A DNA stretch of 64,000 nt from Theristus sp. LFF4_11 (lineage: Eukaryota; Nematoda; Chromadorea; Monhysterida; Xyalidae): assembly GCA_030248135.1 (NCBI GenBank), contig JASANC010001895.1:1-64000 (forward strand), written 5' to 3'. Below, in pieces: positions 44,926-56,553 of the stretch; position 1 is the first letter of the stretch, and each line of letters opens with the position of its first letter. The notes under the pieces were generated by a model, which made no database searches, was not told the origin of the DNA, and saw only the letters and a program-made list of their open reading frames with translations. The position numbers were made by a program, and so were the translations under genes.

Positions 44926-47900
44926 CTAGATGCCCAACAAATTCATTTCTTTCGCCTGCGACTGCTGCGACGCGCCCGCCGGGTAGAGATAGCGCTCCGG
45001 TGTCATCAGCAGATCGCCGGCCAAATCGAGGCGTCGGTATTGAGCGATCGAGTTCAGCACAAAATCAATGTGCACCGGCAGCCAGTTTGGGTGGTCACGC
45101 AGCAACGCTGAATGAGAAAAACAAGCGTTCTCGCATTGGAATGCCGTCAAAACGGAAACAACAGTTCATGTAGCCAATTGGGTGGACGGATTCGGTTTGC
45201 TTGGATGCAACCATTCAACAAACACCTTGCAGTTTGAATCCGACGCTCTGTCGCGTCATTGCGCCGTCCATGTGGCGCTCGCTCGCACTCCTGTCGCCGA
45301 CGGTGATCTCCGGACAGACCAGCAACACTCGACTGCCATCGGCGTCAACGGTGTTTGCTCGCAGTGACTGCTCTGCTCTCAGAACCGTGCCCGACTGACG
45401 CTGGATGAGTTGCGTTAGTTGCACTGCAATCGTTGAGCGTTGACACAGCAACTGATCGACAACACGATGATTCAAGATGCCGCAATCAGACAATCTCCCA
45501 GTGACGTCAAAGCAGCTTCTGTTTCAATTCCACTGCTTCTGATTGCCATCCACCCTTTCACCCCGCCAAGCCAAACGCACCCGCTCCAAGGCCGGGACCA
45601 AACTGGGGCACGTCGAACAGCACAAACGTGTCGCGTGCAAACAGCGCGCGTCGTGTGTCGGTGCGAGAGCGATACGCTGCGTTGTGATCGGCGGCCAGGT
45701 TGCTACCAACCAAACAGTCGTCCTTGTCGATTTCATATGGCGTCTGAAAACACCGGCACCGGCGTATTCATGAAGCGGTATTTTAGCACAGCTACACGTC
45801 ACTAAATACTGCATCATGAATGCCGCTTCGGAGGCTCGCCTATTTTTGTTTGAATTCACCGCTTTGAGGAAAGAGTGGACGGTCACAATCACAAACTGTT
45901 CGTGTCTAACAACGGAGCACATGAACGTAACATGAGACGCAGCTTTCGCGACTGTCACGACTGACAAAATGCAACAAGCCACGTAGTGCAGCAAGCGAGA
46001 GTCGCGTTTTACAAGAACGAGCCGACACACTCCGACCTCATCGACGAGTTGGGCCGCTTTTGTGCACGCGTGCAGCCACAGATGATTGACGACGAACAAG
46101 CCGCACGCCAGCCCTTGGATGTACTTCAGTGTGCGTGGCGCACAGCGCTCGTCCGTGTTGCCTGATTGAGCGAAACGGTCACAACGGGTGAAAGGAAGCG
46201 GGCGATGAACGGCAGGTGGTCGCGTTTCCCGGACAAAAGTTCACAAGGAAAACTTCCGAACGTGCAAGGAGCGCACTGAAGCGAATACCAGCCATTGCAG
46301 CACGTCGAGCGTGTCTGTACGCTGTTGCCAGTTTCGAGACACACTCATCTCATCCACTATTCTCTGTCATTTTGGTTGTATCAGAGCTCGCATTCACCCA
46401 TTCCCCCATTCACCTTGTCTGCGCAGCGTGTGCACCACGATGTGCGTTGTGCGCTCCATGTCGAAGTTGCGCGACGCCTCTGCTACGCCGGCCAACTTGC
46501 GGAACGGCAACAACAGCTCCTGTGTGCCAAACGAGCTACGCTGGTAATTGTAATGTAATCAAACTGAAAACACGTACATGCCAATTATATATAGCTGAAG
46601 AGAAAAAGCTACGCATCCTCAACGGCAAACTTGAAATTGAAAAGTCAACATGTATTCTCCTCTCAGCTAGACCAACCAAATCTTGCTGCACGAAGCCAGT
46701 CACTGTCACAACAACAGGCCGCCGACAACAGCTGGGCGGCACACGCACGAGCGGGTGTGTCGGCGCTGATGCAAAATGAGAAAATGTGATCGATCGCAGA
46801 AATTTATAGCCAACATTCCGTCCAGTTATAGCAACGAAAATGTTTATAGAGCCGCATGGTTGGAGATTTCATCGGCAGAACTGTGAGCAAAAGCCGCTGA
46901 TTGGTCGTGGCAATCAGAGATGTGCATAGGGTGTTCCTAGGGTGTCCCGGGACAGGCTAGCGTCGCGCGTCGCGCATCGCCTGAGGGGCTACGTCGCGCA
47001 GCGCCTCAAATGGAAGATACAAAATATATTCACAAACGAAGTAAAAATTTATATGAAATAAAAAGTTAAAAATTCGAACATTTCAGTTGACTGACTAAAA
47101 CAAATCTTCAAAAGTACGTGTCTTGCTACTTTTGTAGGCTGTAATGTATTTGTATTTCAAATCGCGCTGCGCAATAAGCACATTTACAGTGGTACAGATA
47201 ACCAGGGTTTTTTGACGCGAAATCGTGCACCAATGACGCAAAATAGTTTTGGATACCGCAAAAATCGGTCGTTTGCGTCGCTTTTTCCGTTTCTCCCAAT
47301 TTTTGTGGACTTCAAAAGAATGTTTTCACGTAAATTTGTCCCAAGATCCGAGATTTTTTAGCGGCGCAAGCCATGGACGGACACCTTATGTTTCGTTTGA
47401 CAATGGCAATCATGCAATAGTCATGAATTCATCGTTCGTTTTTTAGATTGTTCAGTGTTTTGTTGACAACGGTTCAAGTCAATGTAACAATATTTTCGTT
47501 GTCTTAACCGTATCAACGATCACGTCCAAATAGCTTTTTGTTCGTTCCATTTCTGAACATGTGTTTTTTTTAAATTTGAATGGGTGTCATAGACGCCGAC
47601 ATACTTTGGATGACATTCAAAAATCGTAAGGTAAAATGCGATCTCAGAACCTATTTTTTGAAAATTTTCTTCGCTGCGCGAAGACTTTACAAATTACCAT
47701 TTTTCATTTAATTTCAAAGGCAAAGTCGCCTGCCGAACTTAAAAAAACTTCAAAAATGTAAAATTTTCTTTTTCAGCACTTTAAAAACATATCTAAGAAC
47801 TTTTCACAACTTGTTATCATAACAAATCTTATTTTCAAGCTAGAAATCAAAATTTGGGTATCCCCTCTGGACAACAAACACAAATTTTCAAACACTGTGT

Positions 47901-50900
47901 TAGTTTCAAGCAGTTTTGTTGTTGTTTGTCTGTCCACTGTGGTTTACTGCCATGTTTTTTCTTCCAGATGGGTGCAATTTGCATCTTTTTGGCCATTTGA
48001 ATCCGGTTTTTGGAAACCTACAATTGCATGGTAGAACTTTCAGTCAAAATGCAGAAATCATAAAAAATTGTTCATCAAAAAAGGTATTTTGCGGAGCAAC
48101 TATCAAAATTTTTCTTCGCTTTGCGAAGTCTGCCCCCAGTGTCCATTTACTTTTTCACTCGGGAATGTTCAAAGATCACCCAGGAGATGCAAGCTGCTGT
48201 GTTGTTTTGAATCTCAGAACGTTCCTTTTGCAAGGACTCTTCGCCTCAGGACTTTAGCAAGCACACAGCATACAGTCAGATGCAGTGTAGCCGTGTTTTT
48301 GAGAGGTCAGTTCTGTGGGACACAAAATTTGCGGGAAAAATGTGGTGGGGTCGACGTCGCGCAGCAAGCCGACCCGGGACAGGCTAGAAGTGTTTGGCGT
48401 GCACACCTCTGGTGGCAATAATGCGACACGTGACCAATCAAAAGAGTGGAGGTGCGACCTTTGGCAAAAACCAGCCCATTCTCATGAAACATGATTTGCG
48501 TTCGCTCGCCAAAACTTTGGCAGTCATCAGCCACTTGTCCGCTGACGACGGATTGTGCCGCAACACCAATAACGCAGCCAATCAGGCACATCTTGGATTT
48601 GAAACTACGACTACGGTCACCTGTTGGCAGTATTTTGCGTCCCCCCTTACCTGGCGCAATGCGCGCACGTGCACTGCGCTGCTGGTCGACCACTTGGTTC
48701 AACTGTGAGTCGGTGACGTCATCTTCCACCTGCACGTCACCATCGACGCCATTATTGACAACCGTGCCATTTTGGAACGTCACAATCGGCGTGCGCATTG
48801 GCTCATGTTCATTGGTGGTCGCAGTGGTGCGCGCTTGGTTGTGGTTGGTTGTTGCTGTAAGTTGAAAAAAACCATTGTAAAAAACGAACCAACGAACGGT
48901 GATTTTTAGCGATGTTTCTTGCCACGGCTAACCCAGAAAAGCGTAAGTACAGAGTCCCGTCAAGTTGGACGCTCATCGAGTTTTTGTCATTAAGTGCCTA
49001 TACAACCATCGGCGGGGCACAGACAATGGTCTATCGCGTTACCACCGAGGCCACGAGGGTGACACGGGGTAAAAGAAAACTGACCATCAATCAGGAGAGA
49101 AATCACAGAGTACTTCACCAATCAATCAACGTGCGCCACTCAAGTTCAAATTCAACCAATCAGGTCAGGAATCACCAAATTATTCACCCGCTGCCGCGGC
49201 GCCATTTGTCTGATTCGTTGGCTCATTGACGAAATCATTCTCGTCATTGAAGATGTCGTTCATCAAATTTTCGTCTATGGTGATTAGCTGATTAGAATCA
49301 ATCTGATTGCGTGGTTGAACTGCTGAAAATACAAATCAGTGTAAAAGTTTGTGGTCATCGGTTCTGTCAGCTGAACACAAACCATGTTAAAAGGCTAAAG
49401 AAACGAAAAAAATTCTCGCGAGACAAAAAACCCGGTTGTATTCAAGAAAAAAACAAGCCAAATAACCGGCCGTGCCGTGCAAAAAATTATCCAAAGTACC
49501 AAAAGATTGCACCATTCATACAAGTCAAAAATACACAGGAAAACGTTTTAAGGATAAAACGACGGATGTTATTTCCCTGTTATCCCTAGTCCCTACCATG
49601 CTTGCAATGAGTTGATCAACCAATCCTCGGCATATCGAATGGAATCAACAAAAAAGCATCTAACAGACAGTGTCGCACAAACATGTTTGCAATTGCGTCG
49701 TGGCATTCGTTGCTGTTTTCTGTGCCTGTTGTTGTTGTGCGTCCATATAATTCAGCAGCTGGGAATCGGTTGGCTCCACCTCCAAGTTGTTGTCAGTGTT
49801 GCTGTTTGTGATTGGCGCTGCTACTGCAAAGCGTGTTTTATTATTATTGGCACTTCGCCACAGTGTTGCTGCTAATCAGCTTATGCTGTGCTTGTGAAGG
49901 GAGTTTTTCTGTAAAACCATAATTATTAGTGAACAACGCTAACACGATGCAGCACATAAGGTTGCTGGATTTAAACCCCAATTTGAATAACGTAAGCGAA
50001 ATTTTCCAGAGCAGAATCCTGATGCATTCTGGTATTCTCAATCAAAAACTCCCACAGAGACCGTCGTTTGCTTGTTTTGCAGCCGGCACGGACGCAGCCA
50101 TGAGCAGTTCATCGTTCTCGAGCAGCTGGTCCAACTCATCATCGTCGTTCTCGTTGTCATCGTCGCCAAACATGTCGCGCGAATTCGTCTCGTCGTCAAT
50201 TGACGTCAGCTTTTGCTGCTCTGACGTGGCTGAACAAGAGTAGACTGACAACAATGTAGCAGCACAGCAGGTAACGTTTTTTTGCTTAGGAATCCTGCTG
50301 AAACACCGAAGGTAGCAATAAGGAAGTGCAAGATACGGTGCGCGCGCTCTGTTTTGTGTTGAGAGTGAGACCCATATTTGCAATTTTAACACGCTAATTA
50401 TCCTCACAGACTGATTGCCGGATTTCGAAAAAACACTCACCGTTGTCATTTGTCACTGCAGCGGCGGCTGCACCCAACTGATAGCCATCGCCGCCACTGA
50501 ATTGCTCGTAAGTCTCCAGGACAAGGTTGTCCACATTGTTGTTGTCAATGGCGGCTGTTTCCTGTTGTTTCTCGTTACTGAAAACAGGCATTTTGTGGCG
50601 AACAGAAGCCCGAAAAAGTACCACCCACCCACAATGATCAAAATCAGCGATGCGAAACTAACTGTTGTTGTTGTACTTGGTTTTGAAGTGTCACAGTATC
50701 AATGATGTTTGTTGGCTCTTGGCACGTGTCGGGAACAAACGAATCTGTGGCTACTGAAATGAAACATGCTCCATTTTCAAAGATGTTAGCTTAAAAGATC
50801 CATTCATGCAGACGAACGTCTGTCAGACACTACAGGGTTGCTGTTACGTTTTCTTGCCTCTTGCTGTTATCTACCGCTTAGTCATTTTGTGCATAACCAA

Positions 50901-53900
50901 CACAATCTTCTCACCTATTCGACGACCATCAAGCGCATCATCACCGTTTTCCTGTCGTTCACCAACAGCATCAACGTGCATCACCTCCCCAATCTCGTCA
51001 TCATCATCATCATTTTGTTGCGCCTGCTCTTCAGCGATGGTGACTGCTGCCAAGGCACTTTCATTCGCTGCATGTTGCTCCGTGAGAACGCATCGTTCCA
51101 AGCGGAAGAACGTTGCGAAATCGTTCAGCAAGTCGCGCGCTGTCTATATGACATGTATCAGGCAATAATGCAATTCGAAGCCCGACGAATTTAAAAAATT
51201 CAAAATGTAAAACATTAAAGAATGTGCTGAAATTGTTGAAATTCCGCAAATGAATTTTGTACAACAACGTTTGTCCCCACCGCACAACCAATGACAACAG
51301 CTCACAATTCCGACACCAAAAAACAGACCACTCACATAATCCTCCGAGAGCGTGTCAGCCAGTTTGCGAAAGTGATGTTCGCGGTGTTGCGACGCCGTCT
51401 GCATTGTGCCGCTCGGTTGCTGCACCGGTGGCATCGTGTCCGGCGGTTGGCTGCACTGCTGTGAAACGTGTCGCGTTGCATTCATGGGTGCTGACGTCTG
51501 CATTGATGTGCTCGCCATGGCTGCACGCTGAAAACGAAACAGCGTCAAGCAAACCAGAACGAAAATTCGCAACCAGTCGTTTGTATGCAGTTGGCGAATT
51601 AGGTGGCGAACACGTGATGCATGCACTCGGTGACTCCGCCTCCACAGAATGCACACATCCACATGGTCACCAACCAATCAGCATTCAGTGAATTGCACAG
51701 AAATCGACCGCAGCGTGTCTGTGCGGTCAGATCAATCACAAAACACGGCCAACGACGCCGTCACCAACCGTGTCCGTCTGCGCGGCGCGACTTTGCGTCG
51801 CGTTATGCTCCGTCTGCTGTGCACAGTCGCTTCGTGCGTGCTCGGCCGATTCGTGCGGCGAGCTGGCGCGATCGCACGTTTGCGGAGTTGCGTGCAGCAT
51901 TTCAGCCTCGGGTCGTGGCTCTTCCATCAGTTCGTCGTTCATTTCAAGTTGTTTGTGGTGTTCTGTTAAAATTATGCGGATGAAAATTGCGAACAACATG
52001 GACAAATATCAGCAATTCAACGAACAAAAAAAACCTGCAAACCAGCTTCGCCAGTACTCGATGGCGATTGTTGGTCAGTCGTTGTGACCGTCTCAGTGCT
52101 GGTTTCCTTGGACACGACCGTTGTCTTTGATCGCATCTAGAATGAGAAAGGGACAGTCGGCGCTGCAGTGTGCAATGAACAAAGAAATCAACCAACGGGT
52201 GGGCAATGAACAAAGAAATCAACCAAGGGGTGGGCAATGAACAAAGAAATCAACCAAGGGGTGGGCAATGAACAAAGAAATCAACCAAGGGGTGGGCAAT
52301 GAACAAAGAAATCAACCAAGGGGTGGGCAATGAACAAAGAAATCAACCAAGGGGTGGGCAATGAACAAAGAAATCAACCAAGGGGTGGGCAATGAACAAA
52401 GAAATCAACCAAGGGGTGGGCAATGAACAAAGAAATCAACCAAGGGGTGGGCAATGAACAAAGAAATCAACCAAGGGGTGGGCAATGAACAAAGAAATCA
52501 ACCAAGGGGTGGGCAATGAACAAAGAAATCAACCAAGGGGTGGGCAATGAACAAAGAAATCAACCAAGGGGTGGGCAATGAACAAAGAAATCAACCAAGG
52601 GGTGGGCAATGAACAAAGAAATCAACCAAGGGGTGGGCAATGAACAAAGAAATCAACCAAGGGGTGGCCAATGAACAAAGAAATCAACCAAGGGGTGGGC
52701 AATGAACAAAGAAACCAACCAAGGGGTGGGCAATGAACAAAGAAATCAACCAAGGGGTGGCCTCATCAGTGACGTGCGTGCGTCGCTCTTGAACTACTTG
52801 AGTTGCAAGAATTGATTATGACGCTCAGTATGATTTTATATTGATAAAACCAGAAACCGTAAACGTGTTGCGACAGAAAGCTCAGAGCAAATTTCCACTT
52901 GCCCGCTTTCTCTGCGGCATCCCATTTGCCCAACGGCTGTGCGTCGGTCGGCGACTCCTCGATCGTTTTCGTGCGACGGTTGAGCGCGTCGTCTTGCGCT
53001 TGGCGCCCGTCGTCGCCGCCGCCGTATCGGCCGTTTTCTCGTTCTGTCCATCAGCTTGCGGCAGCTCAACGTCATTTGCGGCTTCATTCTCGTGGACATC
53101 GACCGGTTGATAACGCGGTGGTTGTTGCTCTTGTGTTTTTCGACGTTTACTGCTTTGCCTCCGTTCGGTCTGCTGGTTTGGTTCGGTAGTTTTGCTGTTA
53201 TCGCCCTGCTCACGCATTGAACGCTGTCGTGTTGCAGCTGCTGTTGGTTTTGGTGGCGACGGCGAAAACGGAATGACGAACGCCGATGATTGGTCGAATC
53301 GTGCAGCGGTGGAGGGCGGCTGAAAGCGAACCGGTGAGTGATGCGATGGAATCTGAAAAAAAAGATCAAAATGAGAAAATAATTCTCGACTAAATAGATG
53401 CGCTCACATTTCACGTAAAAGACAGTTTTCAAACGTATTAGCACAATGCAGCGTGGCAATAGCGCTGCGTTTGAATGTCTTCTAACGGATGATTCGCACG
53501 CAAATTGCGTGTTTAGCTTTCTGCTGCGTACACCAACACAAGCCGCAACCACACCTGACTGTCTTGCACGAGGAATTGATCTGCCAGTTGCTGCTGTTGT
53601 CGCGTTCGTCGCATTGGCGATTTCTCGTACTCGGCAGCTGAATCGGTCTCGGGCGGCTTGGACGCCCGGGACGCAGCTTCCACGTTCTTCACCTGCGTTT
53701 GATCAAAAAAGTTCGCGAACGTTTTGCACGACTTTTGTTGCGGGCTCCAGTCGATGATGACCGCGCACCGTGGAACGAGTCATGTAGTTGTGTTTCCGGG
53801 CGTGCACGAGAAAACCGTCAATATTCGCGTCGAGCACGGAGTCGCCGCGAAGGCCGCGGTACTTCACACGCCGACGACACACGGGACAGTCGAACTGGCT

Positions 53901-54231
53901 GCCCAGCTGCTTGGCGCATGTTCTGCAACGGCGCACATGGTGACGCTGTTTCGTTAGCGACAATCTCATTTCAAGCGTCACAAGTTTTTTTCAGAGCGAT
54001 TGAATGACTAGAATGATTGACTGAAACAACATATAGCACGCACTTGCAGATCACGTGACTACACGGCGTCAGCTTCGTTTCATCCCTTTTCGTCGATTTG
54101 CTGAAAAACAATCAACGTACATTATATTTCCTGAACGTTATCGAGATCAAAATGAAGCAACGCCAAACTGACCAAACGGAACACTGCAGCGTTTGTTGTA
54201 TTTGGTTTTGTATGTCCGTCAGCTTTTTCAT
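44926..54231 (-). CDS. BRCA1: BRCA1-like RING and tandem-BRCT DNA repair protein
   Basis: A probable E3 ubiquitin ligase acting with a BARD1 partner in double-strand-break repair. RING exons agree in phase: 54,173-54,231 (MKKLTDIQNQIQQTLQCSV), 54,044-54,100 and 53,769-53,922. Together they give CSVC, CSHVICKTC and CPVC, the C3HC4 zinc ligands, with the preceding helix of BRCA1. Next are 53,555-53,692 and 52,899-53,352 (Lys/Arg-rich, nuclear-type). A low-complexity middle follows, with likely exons starting near 51,962, 51,527, 51,143, 50,578, 50,229, 49,823, 49,322 and 48,854; several of these joins are unresolved. BRCT1: 46,677-46,765 (VTVTGFVQQDL), 46,414-46,519 (MERTTHIVVHT), 46,037-46,161 (RTLKYIQGLACGLFVVNHLW). 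BRCT2: 45,581-45,743, 45,226-45,423 and 44,926-45,107 (HIDFVLNSIAQY), ending in TAA. RTLKY aligns with the phosphopeptide-binding Lys region of human BRCA1, and the Ser of VSGL is Thr here. Joining RING and BRCT ends into one gene is inference from order and family. Confidence 0.82.
45765..45830. mobile_element. Palindromic MITE family 1, BRCA1-like gene intron
   Basis: TATTCATGAAGCGGTATTTTAG at the left and CACTAAATACTGCATCATGAATGCCGC at the right, with central CACAGCTACACG. It is in the intron separating the BRCT1 and BRCT2 exons (45,744-46,036). Confidence 0.8.
46920..48395. repeat. Probable insertion in an intron, bounded by similar GC-rich segments
   Basis: Near-identical segments CCGGGACAGGCTAG (about 46,949 and 48,377) together with GTCGCGCAGC (about 46,993 and 48,356) bracket about 1.4 kb of AT-rich sequence. 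The interior has related hairpins TTCGCTGCGCGAAG (47,670) and TTCGCTTTGCGAAG (48,114). Open frames (for example 47,916-48,257) are short and unrecognised. The type of element is not clear. Confidence 0.4.
48908..49064 (-). mobile_element. tRNA-derived SINE, diverged, minus orientation
   Basis: Reverse-complement match to the SINE family: GGCTAACCCAGAAAAGCGTA, TCATTAAGTGCCTATACA, and ending GAGGCCACGAGGGTGACA. More diverged than the 57,909 copy. It lies in an intron of the BRCA1-like gene. Confidence 0.75.
52170..52764. repeat. 31-bp minisatellite, about 19 copies
   Basis: Tandem units of CAATGAACAAAGAAATCAAC followed by CAAGGGGTGGG, almost perfectly homogeneous; single-base variants occur in the first unit and in units near 52,665 and 52,710. 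It lies in an intron of the BRCA1-like gene between exons at about 52,036-52,133 and 52,899. Confidence 0.95.
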
Positions 54232-54860
54232 CAACCCACCAACGGTGCTGCTCTACACAGACAAAGAAACAAAAAAATCAAATAAGCTGTGTGTGGATTG
54301 AAACAAGCTGTGCCATGATGAGAACGGGTGCCCTTCACTTGGCAGCTTGAATCAAACTGAGTACAACTAAAAAACCCGACCTTTTTTTAGAAACAAAACT
54401 AATTTCCGTTTTCACCCAAAAACGAGCTATTCATTTGTTTCAGTTTAGTGTTTACAGTAAAAAATCTTTTCTGCAAGCAAATCTGCGCCCTCTGTTGTCC
54501 TGTTCCTTTTTCGCCCCTGAAAAGAATCGAAAAATAATCGAAAATTGGAATCTATTAATCTATTTCTGCTTTGCTAGCTCAACGACACGACACGACAGAC
54601 ATCTAAAAACGACACGATGAAACAAGAAAAAAACTCTATCTTTTGAACCTGCCTGCATGAATTGCGTTTCGGTGAAAGATGCAGCGCCAGCCTTGAAACT
54701 TGAATTTGTACCTGCCGTCGCGTTTGAAGTAGGAATTGAACCTTGTGTGCCAGCCGTTGTTGTCATTGTGTTTGAAAAAATCAGGTCAATCGTAATCGTC
54801 AAATTATTCGAAAATTATTGACATGTTGACGTTGAGTTTAGCAATGCTAAAAAAACTGTT
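54232..54860. other. Upstream region of the BRCA1-like gene; possible exon at 54,650-54,768 unresolved
   Basis: A minus-strand frame starting at ATG 54,766-54,768 (MTTTAGTQGSIPTSN...) is open to a possible donor near 54,648. Its phase does not match the acceptor before the RING exon, so it may be 5' UTR, part of another transcript, or chance. Confidence 0.35.
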
Positions 54861-56553
54861 GTTTTACATCACTAAGAAAGTTCCGCCATATGAGACCCAT
54901 AAAACGGCATTTTCAGGGCACATTAAAGAAAAAATTTCAAAAATTTTTAATAAAAAAAATAAAAAAAAAATGCTCATTTTTTTTTACTTTTTTTTTAAAA
55001 AAAAAATTAAAAAAAATTTTTTTTTTTGACCTTTACATCTCTAGGTGTACCTAGAGATGTCAAGAAAAAAAAATTTTCTATTTTTTTTCTTTTTTTTGAA
55101 AAATTTTTTTTTTCAATGAAAGTTGTTCAGTATTTTTCAGGGAGTCCGAATATCACCATCTGAGGAGCCACCGACTTACCATATGACCCCCACTCATATG
55201 GGAGGAGGGTGAAAATTTCAGACTTGGTTTCGGCGACCCCATTTTCCCACCGACGACATCACGTCTCGTGTTTTGCCTCTCAATTCACCTCAAATAACAC
55301 GGAAACAAGTTCAACAACAAACCGGTGTGATCATGCTGACGACACGAGGCGAAACAGCAACGAGCAACCAACGAAGTTACGCTTGCAGTGGCAGACAGTG
55401 CAATTTCGACCTTTCGAGATCCTGAAAAACGATGCGTAAATGTGAGTTCTCTGCTTCTATCTCACCTTAGCGGCATCGGAATTTGTTGAACTAGCCTTTG
55501 CGACGCTCAAGTACTTCAATGCGCGAGTCGATCATCACTCACCAAGGCTAAAAACAGTCGATAAATCAATCCAGAATACCACCTGCAGCGTTGAAGACTA
55601 AGTGACAAGGTAAAGTCAAAGAAAATTTTTGTTGAACTTTCGAAAAATTATGCCAAAAACGGCATTTTCAGGGCACATTAAAGAAAAAATTTCAAAAATT
55701 TTTAATAAAAAAAATAAAAAAATGCTCTTTTTTTTACTTTTTTTTTAAAAATTAAAAAAAAAATTTTTTGACCCTTACATCTCTAGGTGTACCCCCCCAC
55801 CCCCCCCCCCCGCCCACGGTACTGGGGTGGGGGGGGGTGGACCCCCCCCACAGAAAATTTTGAAAAAATGCACCCCCCCATGGGACCCCCCTGGGGGGGG
55901 TCCCACGTTACCATAGGTTGGACCCCCCCCCTCACTTTTTGGTCGGCACCCCCACACGGCACCATACCCCCCCCCCTGCGGAAATTTGTGTGGGCCCACG
56001 GTACGGCGCCCAAGGGAAAATACACATACCGGCGTGGATTTCTGATGATGTGTCGCGAAACAGCAACCAGACAACGTAACGCTTGCAAACGGAGCAGCTC
56101 GGACCATAGTTGTTCCAGAGCCGAGGGGTTGGGGGGGGGGGGGGGCCGATATAGATAGCGGGAGCAAATTTTAGAGATAGTTAGATAGCGGGAAACTTTG
56201 AAGGGGGGGGGGGCCGCGGGGGGGGGGGGGGGCGGTCAAAATTTTGAAATTTGATAGATAGATAGCTAAAACGCTAAAAAGCTATAAAAACAGCAAAATA
56301 ATGCTAAAAATACACTAAAAATCAAGTATAAACGCGTATTTTACCTAAAATTAGCGAAATTTTAAAGAATTATGGGCAAAAGTAGTTAATTTTGGGGGAA
56401 AATTGACTTATTTTATGTCTTCGGAGACAAAAATTTTCAGACAGATGGCTGGCTGAGAAAATTTTTTCAGATAATAGCTGGGCCGAAAAAACCTGTTTGA
56501 TAGAGATAGATTCGAAATTTTTTTGGGGGGGGCCGGCCCGCGGCCGCCCCCCC
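54861..56553. repeat. Low-complexity, transposon-dense tract
   Basis: A block with AAACGGCATTTTCAGGGCAC, long A/T runs and ACATCTCTAGGTGTACC occurs at 54,901-55,050 and again at 55,661-55,795. At 55,030-55,064 the segment TACATCTCTAGGTGTACC is followed by its inverse, forming a near-perfect palindrome. 55,790-56,240 consists largely of C or G runs with ATAGATAGCGGG repeats. No gene is supported; long frames through C/G runs are artefacts. Confidence 0.75.

Noticed and set aside
44926..46161. 53BP1/HSR-9 identity for the tandem BRCT protein
   Set aside because: RTLKY followed by FVVNHLW, the DFVLNSIAQY ending and an upstream RING with CSVC/CSHVICKTC/CPVC fit BRCA1 better.
52170..52764. Regularly spaced repeats suggestive of a CRISPR array
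   Set aside because: Units are contiguous 31-bp tandem repeats with no unique spacers, inside a metazoan intron. It is a minisatellite.
55775..56167. Pro/Gly-rich ORFs over 120 codons on both strands
   Set aside because: Products of C/G homopolymer runs.
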